Shown here one piece after another: positions 17,413 through 26,173 of a DNA stretch of 64,000 nt. The DNA comes from Bacillota bacterium (GTDB lineage: Bacteria > Bacillota > Clostridia > Acetivibrionales > JAEXSP01): contig JAEXSP010000045.1 of the NCBI GenBank assembly GCA_023453795.1, positions 95,794-159,793 on the forward strand, in the 5' to 3' direction. The first letter of the stretch is position 1. Every line of letters begins with the position of its first letter. The notes beneath the pieces are model-generated. The model saw only the letters and a list, made by a program, of their open reading frames with translations, was not told the origin of the DNA and made no database searches. The translations under genes and the position numbers were made by a program.

Positions 17413-18447
17413 ATGAAAAAGTATTTTAAGGTCTTAGCACTGGTACTTGTTCTGGTTTTTTCTTCAGCGATTTTTTTGACTGCTTGCGGTTCGAGTGATT
17501 CATCGGATGAAAGCAGCAGTAATGCAGCTGCAAACACATCCTCAGGAACTGATAAGAAACTAATTAAAGTAGGGTTTGCGCAATGTAAAGCGGATGAGTC
17601 CGATTGGCGTAAAGCGAACACCAAGTCCGTACAGGAAGCACTTAGCAAAAAGAACGGCTATGATTTGATTCTCGCTGATTCCAACAATGACGCTGCAAAG
17701 CAGGTATCAGACGTTCAGGGATTCATCGACTCGGAAGTTGACTACATTATTATCGCTGCTGTCAACGCAGATGGTTGGGATACCGTTCTTAAAAATGCCA
17801 AGGAAGCTGGAATACCTGTTATTTTGATGGACCGTACCATCAATGCAAGCGAAGATCTTTACACCTGCTGGCTCGGCGGCGGCTTCTATCAGGAAGGTGT
17901 TAAGGCTACAGATTGGATCGCCAAGAGATTTTCAAAGGATCAGACAGTTAACATTGTAAACCTTCAGGGTCAGTTGGCTGCATCTGCTCAGGTAGGACGC
18001 AGCAAGGCTCTTGATGATGGTATTAAGGCAAACAGCAACTGGAAGCTGCTTGCTCGTCAAACAGGTGAATGGAGCACTGATAAAGCAAAAGAAATTATGA
18101 ATTCTTGGATCAAGCAGTTCGGTGACAAGATCAATGTTGTTTATGCAGAAAACGACAATATGGCAGACGGCGCTATACAAGCTCTCACAGAGGCTGGTAA
18201 GAAAGTTGGCGGAAAAGATGGCATAGCTATCATTTCTTTCGATGCAAACAAGGCATATCTCCAGATGACACTGGAAGGCAAGATCAATGTAGATGTTGAA
18301 TGCAATCCTTTGCTTGGACCGGGAGTTGCTGGACTTATCCAGAAGATCGAAAACGGCGGAACTCCTAACAAGAAAGAGTCCGTTGAAGAATCAGCATTCT
18401 ATTATGACACAATTACTCAGGATATAATTGATGCTCGTCCGTATTAA
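17413..18447 (+). CDS. ABC sugar-binding lipoprotein, YtfQ-like
   Basis: Substrate-binding subunit of the importer encoded downstream; a membrane-anchored lipoprotein of 344 residues. It has a signal sequence with lipobox FLTAC (C25), a Ser/Asn/Ala-rich linker to about residue 45, then a type-1 periplasmic-binding fold (VGFAQCKADESDWRKANTKS, SDVQGFIDSEVDYIIIAAVNADGW, VECNPLLGPGV). In E. coli the YtfQ family binds galactofuranose. The linked catabolic genes here suggest a pentose such as L-arabinose, perhaps as the furanose. AGGAGGG precedes the ATG. A strong stem-loop follows before the ATPase gene, consistent with higher expression of the binding protein. Confidence 0.92.
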   Translation: MKKYFKVLALVLVLVFSSAIFLTACGSSDSSDESSSNAAANTSSGTDKKLIKVGFAQCKADESDWRKANTKSVQEALSKKNGYDLILADSNNDAAKQVSDVQGFIDSEVDYIIIAAVNADGWDTVLKNAKEAGIPVILMDRTINASEDLYTCWLGGGFYQEGVKATDWIAKRFSKDQTVNIVNLQGQLAASAQVGRSKALDDGIKANSNWKLLARQTGEWSTDKAKEIMNSWIKQFGDKINVVYAENDNMADGAIQALTEAGKKVGGKDGIAIISFDANKAYLQMTLEGKINVDVECNPLLGPGVAGLIQKIENGGTPNKKESVEESAFYYDTITQDIIDARPY

Positions 18448-18497
18448 TAGATAGAAGACTATACATACTGGTTTATCAGTGTGAATTAGAAAAAATG

Positions 18498-18536
18498 TTC
18501 GGTTCGGGGAGACTTTAACGTTCTCTCCGAACCGAA
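18498..18536 (+). promoter_or_regulatory. intercistronic stem-loop between binding protein and ABC genes
   Basis: A 15-bp stem (18498-18512 with 18522-18536, one G-U pair, 9-nt loop) without a T-tract. Such hairpins after abundant binding-protein genes are known to block 3' exonucleases or attenuate read-through, giving excess binding protein over membrane components. That role is inferred here. Confidence 0.7.
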
Positions 18537-18645
18537 ATTTGTAATTGTACCAAGAATGGGGCAAATTTTCGATCATGCCGCAATTTGTCAATTGAAAGTA
18601 CAATGGATTTTAGCGGCAGCAGATTAATTAAGGTGGTCAATATAT

Positions 18646-20184
18646 ATGGATACAGTAAAGCATGAACAAAACAACTCTCTAACGATGACCGGTATTGGAA
18701 TATCCTTCCCTGGCGTTCGCGCACTCCATAATGTTGATTTTAAGCTGCGCAGCGGTGAGATTCATGCACTGATGGGAGAGAACGGCGCAGGAAAGTCGAC
18801 GCTTGTTAAGGTGCTGACCGGAGTTTATCAAATGGACGAAGGAATCATAAGAATGGATGGAAGTCCTGTTGTGATACGTTCGACGCAGGATGCGCAAAAA
18901 CACGGGATAAGCACTGTTTACCAAGAGGTGAATTTGTGCTGGAATCTCACAGTTGCGGAAAATCTCTTTCTTGGACGTGAGCCGCGCACAATGGGTTTAA
19001 TTAACTGGAGGAAGATGAACCGCAAAGCTGCGGAATTATTACAAGAACTTAATATCGCAGCTTCTCCAACGGCACAATTGGATAGCTGCTCAATAGCAAT
19101 TCAGCAAATGATTGCGATTGCACGTGCTGTAAATACTGAATGTAAATATTTAATTCTTGATGAACCCACCTCATCTCTGGATGCAGACGAGGTTAATAAG
19201 CTTTTTAAGCTTATGAGACAGCTCAAGAATAAAGGTGTGGGTATCATTTTTATCACACATTTTCTCGAGCAGGTCTATGAGGTCTGCGACCGTATAACAG
19301 TGCTCAGAAACGGGGAGTTGGTAGGGGAATATGAAGTGGAAAATTTGCCGCGCCTTGAGCTTGTAACAAAGATGTTGGGCAAAGAGGTTGAAAATCTTAC
19401 GGACCTCAGATTAGACAAGGACGAATCAAAGTTTGAAAATGAGGTACCGATTGTAGAAGCCCTTGATTTATCAAGCGGTCCTTCCAGGATAGCACCCTTC
19501 AGCCTGAAAATGTACAAAGGCGAGGTTGTCGGCTTTAGCGGCCTGCTGGGCTCCGGACGAAGTGAGCTGGTGCGGTCGATATACGGTGCAGATAAAGCTG
19601 TACAAGGACAGTTGTTTATAAAAGGAAAAAGGGAAAGACTAAAGAAACCTTTGGACGCAATAAAAAAAGGAATGGCCTATTTGCCGGAAGACAGAAAAGT
19701 CGATGGCATTTTGTCAGATCTTTCGGTAAGAGAAAACATAATTATTGCTCTTCAGGCTAAACAAGGAATACTAAAGCGTTTAACCCGAAAGGAAATGGAA
19801 AAATATGCCGACGAATACATTAAACTGCTCAATATAAAAACCGCCAGCAGAGAAACGCCAATCAAGAGCCTTTCCGGCGGCAACCAGCAAAAGGTTATTC
19901 TGGCACGTTGGCTGCTGACCAATCCGGAGTTTATGATATTGGACGAACCTACCCGCGGAATTGATGTCGGTACGAAAACAGAAATACAAAAACTTATAAT
20001 AAAGCTTGCGAGCGAAGGCAAGAGTGTAGCTTTCATTTCATCTGAGATGGATGAAATGATAAGAACATGCTCGAGAATGGTGGTCATGCGCGACCGGTAT
20101 AAAGTCAAAGAATTGACCCAAACCGAGCTGAATCAGAATACAATCATGCGGACAATAGCAGGGGGGGAGGATCATAATGAATAA
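18646..20184 (+). CDS. sugar ABC transporter ATP-binding protein, YtfR/MglA-like
   Basis: Energises sugar import; cytoplasmic ATPase of 512 residues with two fused ABC domains. The first has Walker A GENGAGKST (about residues 44-52) and Walker B YLILDEPTSSLD, with the non-canonical signature SIAIQQM, which resembles the YtfR group. The second has a degenerate Walker A (GLLGSGRSE), the canonical signature LSGGNQQK and Walker B FMILDEPTRGID. This asymmetric pattern is normal for the family. AAGGTGG precedes the ATG, and the gene overlaps the next permease by 8 bp. Confidence 0.94.
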   Translation: MDTVKHEQNNSLTMTGIGISFPGVRALHNVDFKLRSGEIHALMGENGAGKSTLVKVLTGVYQMDEGIIRMDGSPVVIRSTQDAQKHGISTVYQEVNLCWNLTVAENLFLGREPRTMGLINWRKMNRKAAELLQELNIAASPTAQLDSCSIAIQQMIAIARAVNTECKYLILDEPTSSLDADEVNKLFKLMRQLKNKGVGIIFITHFLEQVYEVCDRITVLRNGELVGEYEVENLPRLELVTKMLGKEVENLTDLRLDKDESKFENEVPIVEALDLSSGPSRIAPFSLKMYKGEVVGFSGLLGSGRSELVRSIYGADKAVQGQLFIKGKRERLKKPLDAIKKGMAYLPEDRKVDGILSDLSVRENIIIALQAKQGILKRLTRKEMEKYADEYIKLLNIKTASRETPIKSLSGGNQQKVILARWLLTNPEFMILDEPTRGIDVGTKTEIQKLIIKLASEGKSVAFISSEMDEMIRTCSRMVVMRDRYKVKELTQTELNQNTIMRTIAGGEDHNE

Positions 20185-21271
20185 TTCAAGCAATGAAAAT
20201 AAATCTAACAAACCTGCTCTAAAGCCACTTATCAAGAAAATACTGAAAAGTCGGTTAACTTTCCCATTGGTGGTTTTACTTGTTGTGGTGGTTCAGAATA
20301 TTATCATAACACCTACATTTTTTAATATTTCGATTACAAACGGTTTGATTTCAGGTTATATACCGGATATTCTGGATGAGGCCGGTGTACTTGTTATTGT
20401 AACACTGGGTATGACGTTAGTTGTTGCGGCAACCGGCGGTGTGGATATCAGCGTGGGGGCCATTATGGCAATAGCAGCCAGCTTCTGCGGTCTGATGCTG
20501 AATGGCTCGGAATACAGAACGGATGTCTTTCACAATCCATACATTTTGGCACTGCTTGTGGGGCTGGTAGGAGGAGCGCTATGCGGCGTTTTCAACGGTT
20601 TCATGGTGTCAAATTTGAAAATCCAACCTATGATCGCCACTCTCATCCTATTTACGGCTGGGCGATCGTTAGCTAAGCAAATTACACATGGACAAACCAT
20701 TTATATTATGAATCCTAAATATAAATACTTGGGGGTTCAAATACCCGGAATACCGATAAGAACAACAATTATTGTATCCGTTGTGATAGTGATACTTGTG
20801 GTATTGCTTGTAAAACGAACAAGTTTGGGCCTTTATGTCCAGAGTGTAGGAATAAATCGTTCATCCTCCCGTCTTGTCGGGCTCAATTCCCGTGCCATCA
20901 TATTTATGGCATTTATCATATGCGGGGTATTGTCAGGAATGGCGGGTCTTGTCGGATCCAGCAGTATAGGAAGCGTGAATTCCGGTGAGCTGGGCCTTGG
21001 CATAGAGATGGACGCCATTTTGGCGGTGGCTTTGGGCGGTAATATGCTGAGTGGCGGCAAATTCAGCATAGCAGGCTCTGTTATCGGGGCATATACCATT
21101 CAGGCTATTACGACGACATTATATGCCATGAATGTGCGTGCTGATCAGTTGAGTGTTTTTAAAGCATTGATCATTATTGTTATCATTGTTGCCAGCAGTG
21201 ATGTATTCAAGGATAAAATCAAAAAACTAACCCGTAAAGTATTCAGCAAGAATGTTTCTGTTGGAGGTTAA
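20177..21271 (+). CDS. sugar ABC transporter permease, YtfT/RbsC-like
   Basis: Integral membrane subunit of 364 residues with about eight to ten hydrophobic helices and the BPD_transp_2 pattern: LVIVTLGMTLVVAATGGVDISVG near 70, ALCGVFNGFMVSNLKIQPMIATL near 135, and ALGGNMLSGGKFSIAGSVIG near 290. It overlaps the ATPase gene by 8 bp. Together with the next gene it forms a two-permease importer as in E. coli YtfT-YjfF, rather than the single-permease Rbs or Mgl type. Confidence 0.93.
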   Translation: MNNSSNENKSNKPALKPLIKKILKSRLTFPLVVLLVVVVQNIIITPTFFNISITNGLISGYIPDILDEAGVLVIVTLGMTLVVAATGGVDISVGAIMAIAASFCGLMLNGSEYRTDVFHNPYILALLVGLVGGALCGVFNGFMVSNLKIQPMIATLILFTAGRSLAKQITHGQTIYIMNPKYKYLGVQIPGIPIRTTIIVSVVIVILVVLLVKRTSLGLYVQSVGINRSSSRLVGLNSRAIIFMAFIICGVLSGMAGLVGSSSIGSVNSGELGLGIEMDAILAVALGGNMLSGGKFSIAGSVIGAYTIQAITTTLYAMNVRADQLSVFKALIIIVIIVASSDVFKDKIKKLTRKVFSKNVSVGG

Positions 21272-21275
21272 CGAA

Positions 21276-22394
21276 ATGAATGACAAGAAAAGCACTTTGT
21301 CAGGTCTTTTGAAAAAACGTAAAAGACTGAGCAACACAGGAGTATTGTTGTTGGTAACGGTTTCGCTATTTGTTCTGCTTTATGTTGCCTCATCAATCGT
21401 GTTTGCAGATAGCAACTTCGCAAAATACTCTGTATTTTTTAACTTTTTTAACAACAAAGCCTATCTGCTGATGCTTGCGTTAGGGTTAACTGTTGTTATC
21501 ATAACCGGCAGCATAGATATCTCGGTTGGCGGTGTGACAGGGTTGGTCAGCATGGTTATTGCTGTGATGCTGACGGAACAAGGAGTAAGTGCAATATGGA
21601 CTATTCCGGTGGCATTGGGCATAGGCCTGTTCTTTGGCATTGTTCAGGGTTTTCTGATAGCTTATCTGGATATTCAACCGTTTATTGTTACGCTGACGGG
21701 CATGTTTTTTGCACGTGGTATGATAAGCGTTATTAAAGCCACATCCGTGCCTATATCAGATAAAACTTTTATGGGATGGTCAAGTACGAAGATATATATT
21801 CCGTTTTTGTACAATGAGCGAAGGAACGGCACTCATGACGTAGCATATCTGACTCCGGCAGCAATAGTGGCGATCATTGTTTTAATCATCCTTATCATAG
21901 CTCTTAAAAAAACAAAGTTCGGACGTTCCATATATGCGATAGGAGGCAATACACAGAGTGCGTTGCTGATGGGGATCAACGTCAAGATGATAAAGTTCAA
22001 GGCGCATGTACTTTGTGGTTTGTTGGCCGGTATCGGAGGCCTTCTCTACACACTTTTTGCTCCATCCGGTAATCCCGGTAACGGATATGGATACGAAATT
22101 GACGCGATTTCGTCCAGTGTAATAGGCGGAGCAATGTTAACCGGCGGTATAGGCCTTCCGATAGGCACACTTTTTGGGGTGTTAATAAACGGTCTTATAG
22201 AGCGTGTAGTACCGCTGCTTGGTATTGTTGATGCATCCTGGCCGAGAATTATCTCTTCAGCATTTTTATTTGCCTTTATAGTTCTTCAGAGCATAATTGC
22301 CATTGCCAGCAAAAAAGGTGGCTTTAAGCTGCTGCTGCCTGAATGGATGAAGCTTAAGAGCAATAAAAAATACAGAAAAGACTTAACATCTTAG
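21276..22394 (+). CDS. sugar ABC transporter permease, YjfF-like
   Basis: Second membrane subunit, 372 residues from the ATG at 21276, which has GGAGG 8 nt upstream; a longer in-frame start would overlap the previous gene. It has the family blocks LALGLTVVIITGSIDISVGG, IAYLDIQPFIVTLTGMFFARG and SVIGGAMLTGGIGLPIGTLFG. It starts 4 bp after the first permease stop, so the two are made together and probably form a heterodimeric pore. Confidence 0.93.
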   Translation: MNDKKSTLSGLLKKRKRLSNTGVLLLVTVSLFVLLYVASSIVFADSNFAKYSVFFNFFNNKAYLLMLALGLTVVIITGSIDISVGGVTGLVSMVIAVMLTEQGVSAIWTIPVALGIGLFFGIVQGFLIAYLDIQPFIVTLTGMFFARGMISVIKATSVPISDKTFMGWSSTKIYIPFLYNERRNGTHDVAYLTPAAIVAIIVLIILIIALKKTKFGRSIYAIGGNTQSALLMGINVKMIKFKAHVLCGLLAGIGGLLYTLFAPSGNPGNGYGYEIDAISSSVIGGAMLTGGIGLPIGTLFGVLINGLIERVVPLLGIVDASWPRIISSAFLFAFIVLQSIIAIASKKGGFKLLLPEWMKLKSNKKYRKDLTS

Positions 22395-22471
22395 CGGTAG
22401 TATATATAACATTGATAGTCCTGCCAAAATTATGATATATGAAAATATACTAAGATATCGGAGGTGGTATA

Positions 22472-24475
22472 ATGAGGTTCATACATTCGTTGAAATTTAG
22501 GCTTCTTGTCATTATTTTATGTGTGTCGCTTATTCCGCTTCTCATACTTGCAACATTTCAATTATCTCAATATTTGGCAGAGACTACTAATAATATTAAA
22601 GCTCAGGAAATCGAGATAGCTCGTTCGAATGCGAAGATAATGGATTCCTGGATTAATTCAAAGGTGTTGGAGCTCACAGAGTTGTACAGCGCCCACCCGG
22701 AATTCTCTGATATGAGCATGGAAAAAATAATGGATATCCTGAGAATAATAAATCAATCGAATCCGGAAGTAGAAACCTCGGTGGTAGCAGATAAAGACGG
22801 AAATTGCATGGTTGATGATTTTACTTCACGGCCCAATATGGCAGAAAAAGAACATTTTATTAAGGCCAGGGAGACAAAAAAACCAGCTATAAGCGATATT
22901 ATGAATAGTGATATTACCGGTGCCAGAATAATTGCCATTGCAGTGCCCATTCTGGATAATTCGGGTAATTTCAGAGGGATTATTCAGAGCAATGTTGTTA
23001 TAAAGGCTTTGGAAAACAACATCGGAACTGTAAAAATAGGAAAATCAGGATATGCCTATTTGATGTCGGGCTCTGGGAATTTAATATTTCATAAGTTGTG
23101 GCAATTGATTGGAAAAAATTATAAAGATTATTCAAAACACACAAACAAAATAAAAGTTTTTGAAAAAGGTGTAATGGTAAAGGACAGTGATTTCATCAAG
23201 TACACTGAGGATGATGGGTTGAAAATGGTTGGAGCATATGCAACTGTTCCGACAACGGGTTGGAAGGTGGTTGTGACTGCGCCTTCAAGTGAAGTATACC
23301 ATCATGTCAACATCTCAATTCTCGTAATAATAATATTGATTATTTCAGCGGCAATTTTAGTAGCGCTAATATCAATACTCATAGCTAATCGTATATCAAA
23401 GCCGGTAAAAATCGCTGCCGACCATCTTGATACATTAGCCAAAGCCGATTTTACAAAGGATTTGCCTGATGATTTTATGAAAAGGACAGATGAAATAGGT
23501 GTTCTTATGAAATCGGTCAATGTTATGAGTAAATCCATAAGAACTGTAATCAATGATGTCATAAGCGAAGTTAACGACGTCAAAGAGAATATTCTAATAT
23601 CGTCGGATAATTTAACAGCATTATCTGAAAGAATCACCGAAGTATCGGCCACAACAGAAGAAATGTCTGCAGTGACCGAGGAAACAGCAGCATCTACTGA
23701 AGAGATGAATGCTGCATCAAATGAAATTGAAGGTGCGATACAGTCCATCGCTGAAAAAGCACAGAACGGTTCAGCCGTAGTCAGCGAGATAAGTAAACGA
23801 GCCCAGGACCTGAAGGAAAATGCGATTATTTCTCAAGACGAAGCTCATGATATACGCGACGATATAGATTCAGAGATGAAAAAGGCATTGGAACAATCCA
23901 AAGCGGTAAAGAGTATAAATGTTCTTACAGAGTCCATATTACGGATAACCGAGCAGACAAACCTGCTTTCACTGAATGCTGCAATAGAGGCTGCCAAAGC
24001 CGGAGAAGCGGGTAAAGGGTTTGCGGTTGTAGCCGATGAGGTACGAAAACTTGCAGAGGATTCAAAGAATACCGTCAATAAGATCCGGGATGTCACCGTT
24101 AAGGTAATAGCATCGGTTGAAGACCTTGCGTCAAGCTCGGAAAAAGCTTTGAATTTCATTGATACAAAAGTTATCAGTGATTATAAAGCGATGGTTCAAA
24201 TCGGTGAGCAGTATCACAGTGATGCGGAGTTGATTCAGGACCTTGTTATCGATTTTTCAGCAACCTCCGAAGAATTGCTTGCTTCAATACAGAATATGGT
24301 CAAAGCCATAAATGAAGTTACCATTTCCAACAACGAGGAAGCTCAGGGAACGCAGAATATTGCTCAGAAAGCTATAGACGTAAGGGAAAGAGCGACCAAG
24401 GTCTCGGAATTGATGAAAGCAGCAAAGGAAAGATCTGAAAGTCTGGCGGAAAGTGTTTTAAGATTTAGAGTATAG
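22472..24475 (+). CDS. methyl-accepting chemotaxis protein with Cache sensor
   Basis: Membrane chemoreceptor of 667 residues. Membrane segments lie at about 9-28 and 282-304. The roughly 250-residue extracellular part looks like a double-Cache domain (VVADKDGNCMVDDF, GIIQSNV, ATVPTTGWKVVV). HAMP and a long cytoplasmic coiled coil follow, with the conserved hairpin tip EQTNLLSLNAAIEAAKAGEAGKGFAVVADEVRKLAE (seen at about residues 491-527). It has its own GGAGGTGG site and lies 77 bp after the permease. Its place in the sugar operon suggests taxis to the same sugar, directly or through a binding protein. Confidence 0.93.
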   Translation: MRFIHSLKFRLLVIILCVSLIPLLILATFQLSQYLAETTNNIKAQEIEIARSNAKIMDSWINSKVLELTELYSAHPEFSDMSMEKIMDILRIINQSNPEVETSVVADKDGNCMVDDFTSRPNMAEKEHFIKARETKKPAISDIMNSDITGARIIAIAVPILDNSGNFRGIIQSNVVIKALENNIGTVKIGKSGYAYLMSGSGNLIFHKLWQLIGKNYKDYSKHTNKIKVFEKGVMVKDSDFIKYTEDDGLKMVGAYATVPTTGWKVVVTAPSSEVYHHVNISILVIIILIISAAILVALISILIANRISKPVKIAADHLDTLAKADFTKDLPDDFMKRTDEIGVLMKSVNVMSKSIRTVINDVISEVNDVKENILISSDNLTALSERITEVSATTEEMSAVTEETAASTEEMNAASNEIEGAIQSIAEKAQNGSAVVSEISKRAQDLKENAIISQDEAHDIRDDIDSEMKKALEQSKAVKSINVLTESILRITEQTNLLSLNAAIEAAKAGEAGKGFAVVADEVRKLAEDSKNTVNKIRDVTVKVIASVEDLASSSEKALNFIDTKVISDYKAMVQIGEQYHSDAELIQDLVIDFSATSEELLASIQNMVKAINEVTISNNEEAQGTQNIAQKAIDVRERATKVSELMKAAKERSESLAESVLRFRV

Positions 24476-24586
24476 TAAAGAGATAAATTTAAACCAAAAG
24501 CAGGAATTAATGGTATTAAAATAGAAAATACACTTCTGAGAAGGTTAATTGATATTTTAAGCTATTTTAGAGTAAGGGGGAAAAAA

Positions 24587-26068
24587 ATGATAAATATTCC
24601 GGAAGTAAAGGTCGGCATTGTTGCCGTAAGTAGGGATTGTTTCCCAATAAAGCTGAGCGAACAGAGAAGAAAAAATGTTGTTAAAGCCTGTGTATCCAAG
24701 AACATTGGAATAATAGAAATTGAAACTGTTGTTGAAAATGAAAAAGATGCAATAAAGGCATTGGAGGAAATAAAAAAATCAAATGTTAATGCTATTGTAG
24801 TTTATCTCGGAAACTTTGGACCGGAAGGGCCTGAAACACTTCTTGCCCAGAAATTCGGAGGACCTGTAATGTTTGCCGCAGCTGCCGAAGAAACGCAGGA
24901 TAACCTGTTTGACGGCAGAGGCGATGCTTATTGCGGAATGCTCAATGCATCGTATAATCTTTCACTAAGGAAATTGAAACCCTATATACCTGAATATCCT
25001 GTAGGAACTGCAGAAGAAATTGCCGGCATGATTGCGGATTTCATTTGTATTGCACGGACAGTCATAGGTCTATCAAAATTAAAGGTTTTAAGCTTCGGAC
25101 CCAGACCTCAGGACTTTCTTGCATGTAATGCACCCATTAAGCCGCTTTACGATTTGGGAATTGAGATAATGGAAAATTCCGAACTGGATTTACTCTCTTC
25201 TTTTAACAGCCATGAAAACGACCCAAGAATCCAAGCTCTTGTAGAGGAGATGGCAGCAGAGCTTAATAGCGGAAACGGTTATCCTGGTATACTGCCAAGA
25301 CTTGCACAGTATGAATTGACACTCAAGGATTGGATGAAGGACAATCTGGGGGCTTCGGAATATGCGGTATTTGCGAACAAATGCTGGCCCGCTTTTCAAA
25401 CACAATTCAAGTTTGTACCCTGTTATGTTAATTCAAGACTTGCATCTATCGGTATTCCAGCGGCATGTGAAACAGATATTTACGGTGCAATAAGCGAATA
25501 TGCCATAACATGCGCGACAGGACTTCCTGCAACGCTTCTTGATATAAACAATTCAGTGCCTGAAGACATGTACGAAAGCAATAAAGATAAGTTTGAAGGA
25601 TACAAGCTGAATGATCTTTTCATGGGATTCCATTGCGGAAATACTCCCAAGAGCTGTATGAAAAACGCGGCAATGAAATATCAGCTTATTATGCACAGAC
25701 TTCTTGAACCTGACAAGGAACCTGATATTTCAAGAGGAACTTTGGAAGGAGCGCTCAGACCCGGCGAAATGACTTTGTTCAGGCTTCAGAGCACTGCAGA
25801 TTGTAATCTTCGCAGCTATATAGCCGAAGGCGAAATTATTGATGTTGACCCAAATTCCTTCGGAGGTATAGGTATTATTGCAGTAAATGAAATGGCAAGA
25901 TTCTACAGATATGTTCTCATAAACAAGAGATATCCCCACCATGCAGGGATTGCGTTTAAGCATGCAGGGAAAATCCTTTTCGAAGTCATGAAAATGATAG
26001 GAATAGAGGATATATCCTTTAACAGGCCGTCAGCGATGCTTTATGAGGGAGAAAACCCTTTTAAATAA
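24587..26068 (+). CDS. L-fucose/L-arabinose isomerase-like protein
   Basis: Predicted aldose-ketose isomerase of 493 residues, cytoplasmic. The sequence follows the L-fucose isomerase-like family (COG2407 type) rather than canonical AraA, with VVYLGNFGPEGPETLLAQ near 66, VLSFGPRPQDFL near 170, the MGFHCGNTPKSCM block near 347 and PHHAGIAFKHAG near 449, the last rich in potential metal-ligand histidines. With the FGGY kinase and L-ribulose-5-phosphate 4-epimerase downstream it completes an isomerase-kinase-epimerase pathway, most simply L-arabinose to D-xylulose 5-phosphate. The substrate is inferred from neighbours. GGGGG precedes the ATG; a terminator-like hairpin separates it from the kinase. 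Confidence 0.8.
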   Translation: MINIPEVKVGIVAVSRDCFPIKLSEQRRKNVVKACVSKNIGIIEIETVVENEKDAIKALEEIKKSNVNAIVVYLGNFGPEGPETLLAQKFGGPVMFAAAAEETQDNLFDGRGDAYCGMLNASYNLSLRKLKPYIPEYPVGTAEEIAGMIADFICIARTVIGLSKLKVLSFGPRPQDFLACNAPIKPLYDLGIEIMENSELDLLSSFNSHENDPRIQALVEEMAAELNSGNGYPGILPRLAQYELTLKDWMKDNLGASEYAVFANKCWPAFQTQFKFVPCYVNSRLASIGIPAACETDIYGAISEYAITCATGLPATLLDINNSVPEDMYESNKDKFEGYKLNDLFMGFHCGNTPKSCMKNAAMKYQLIMHRLLEPDKEPDISRGTLEGALRPGEMTLFRLQSTADCNLRSYIAEGEIIDVDPNSFGGIGIIAVNEMARFYRYVLINKRYPHHAGIAFKHAGKILFEVMKMIGIEDISFNRPSAMLYEGENPFK

Positions 26069-26082
26069 TGTATAAAAAATAT

Positions 26083-26117
26083 AGGGGTTCTGCATAAACA
26101 ATGTAGAGTCCCTTTTT
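26083..26117 (+). terminator. intrinsic terminator/attenuator between isomerase and kinase
   Basis: A 13-bp stem including G-U pairs (26083-26095 with 26101-26113) and a 5-nt loop, followed by TTTTATT. A second small dyad, CTATAG twice (26127-26143), follows before the kinase ribosome site. It should reduce read-through into the kinase and epimerase genes unless these have their own promoter. Confidence 0.75.
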
Positions 26118-26173
26118 ATTAAAAAGCTATAGGAACGCTATAGAGCCCCAAATCACTTTGAGGAGGAATTTTT

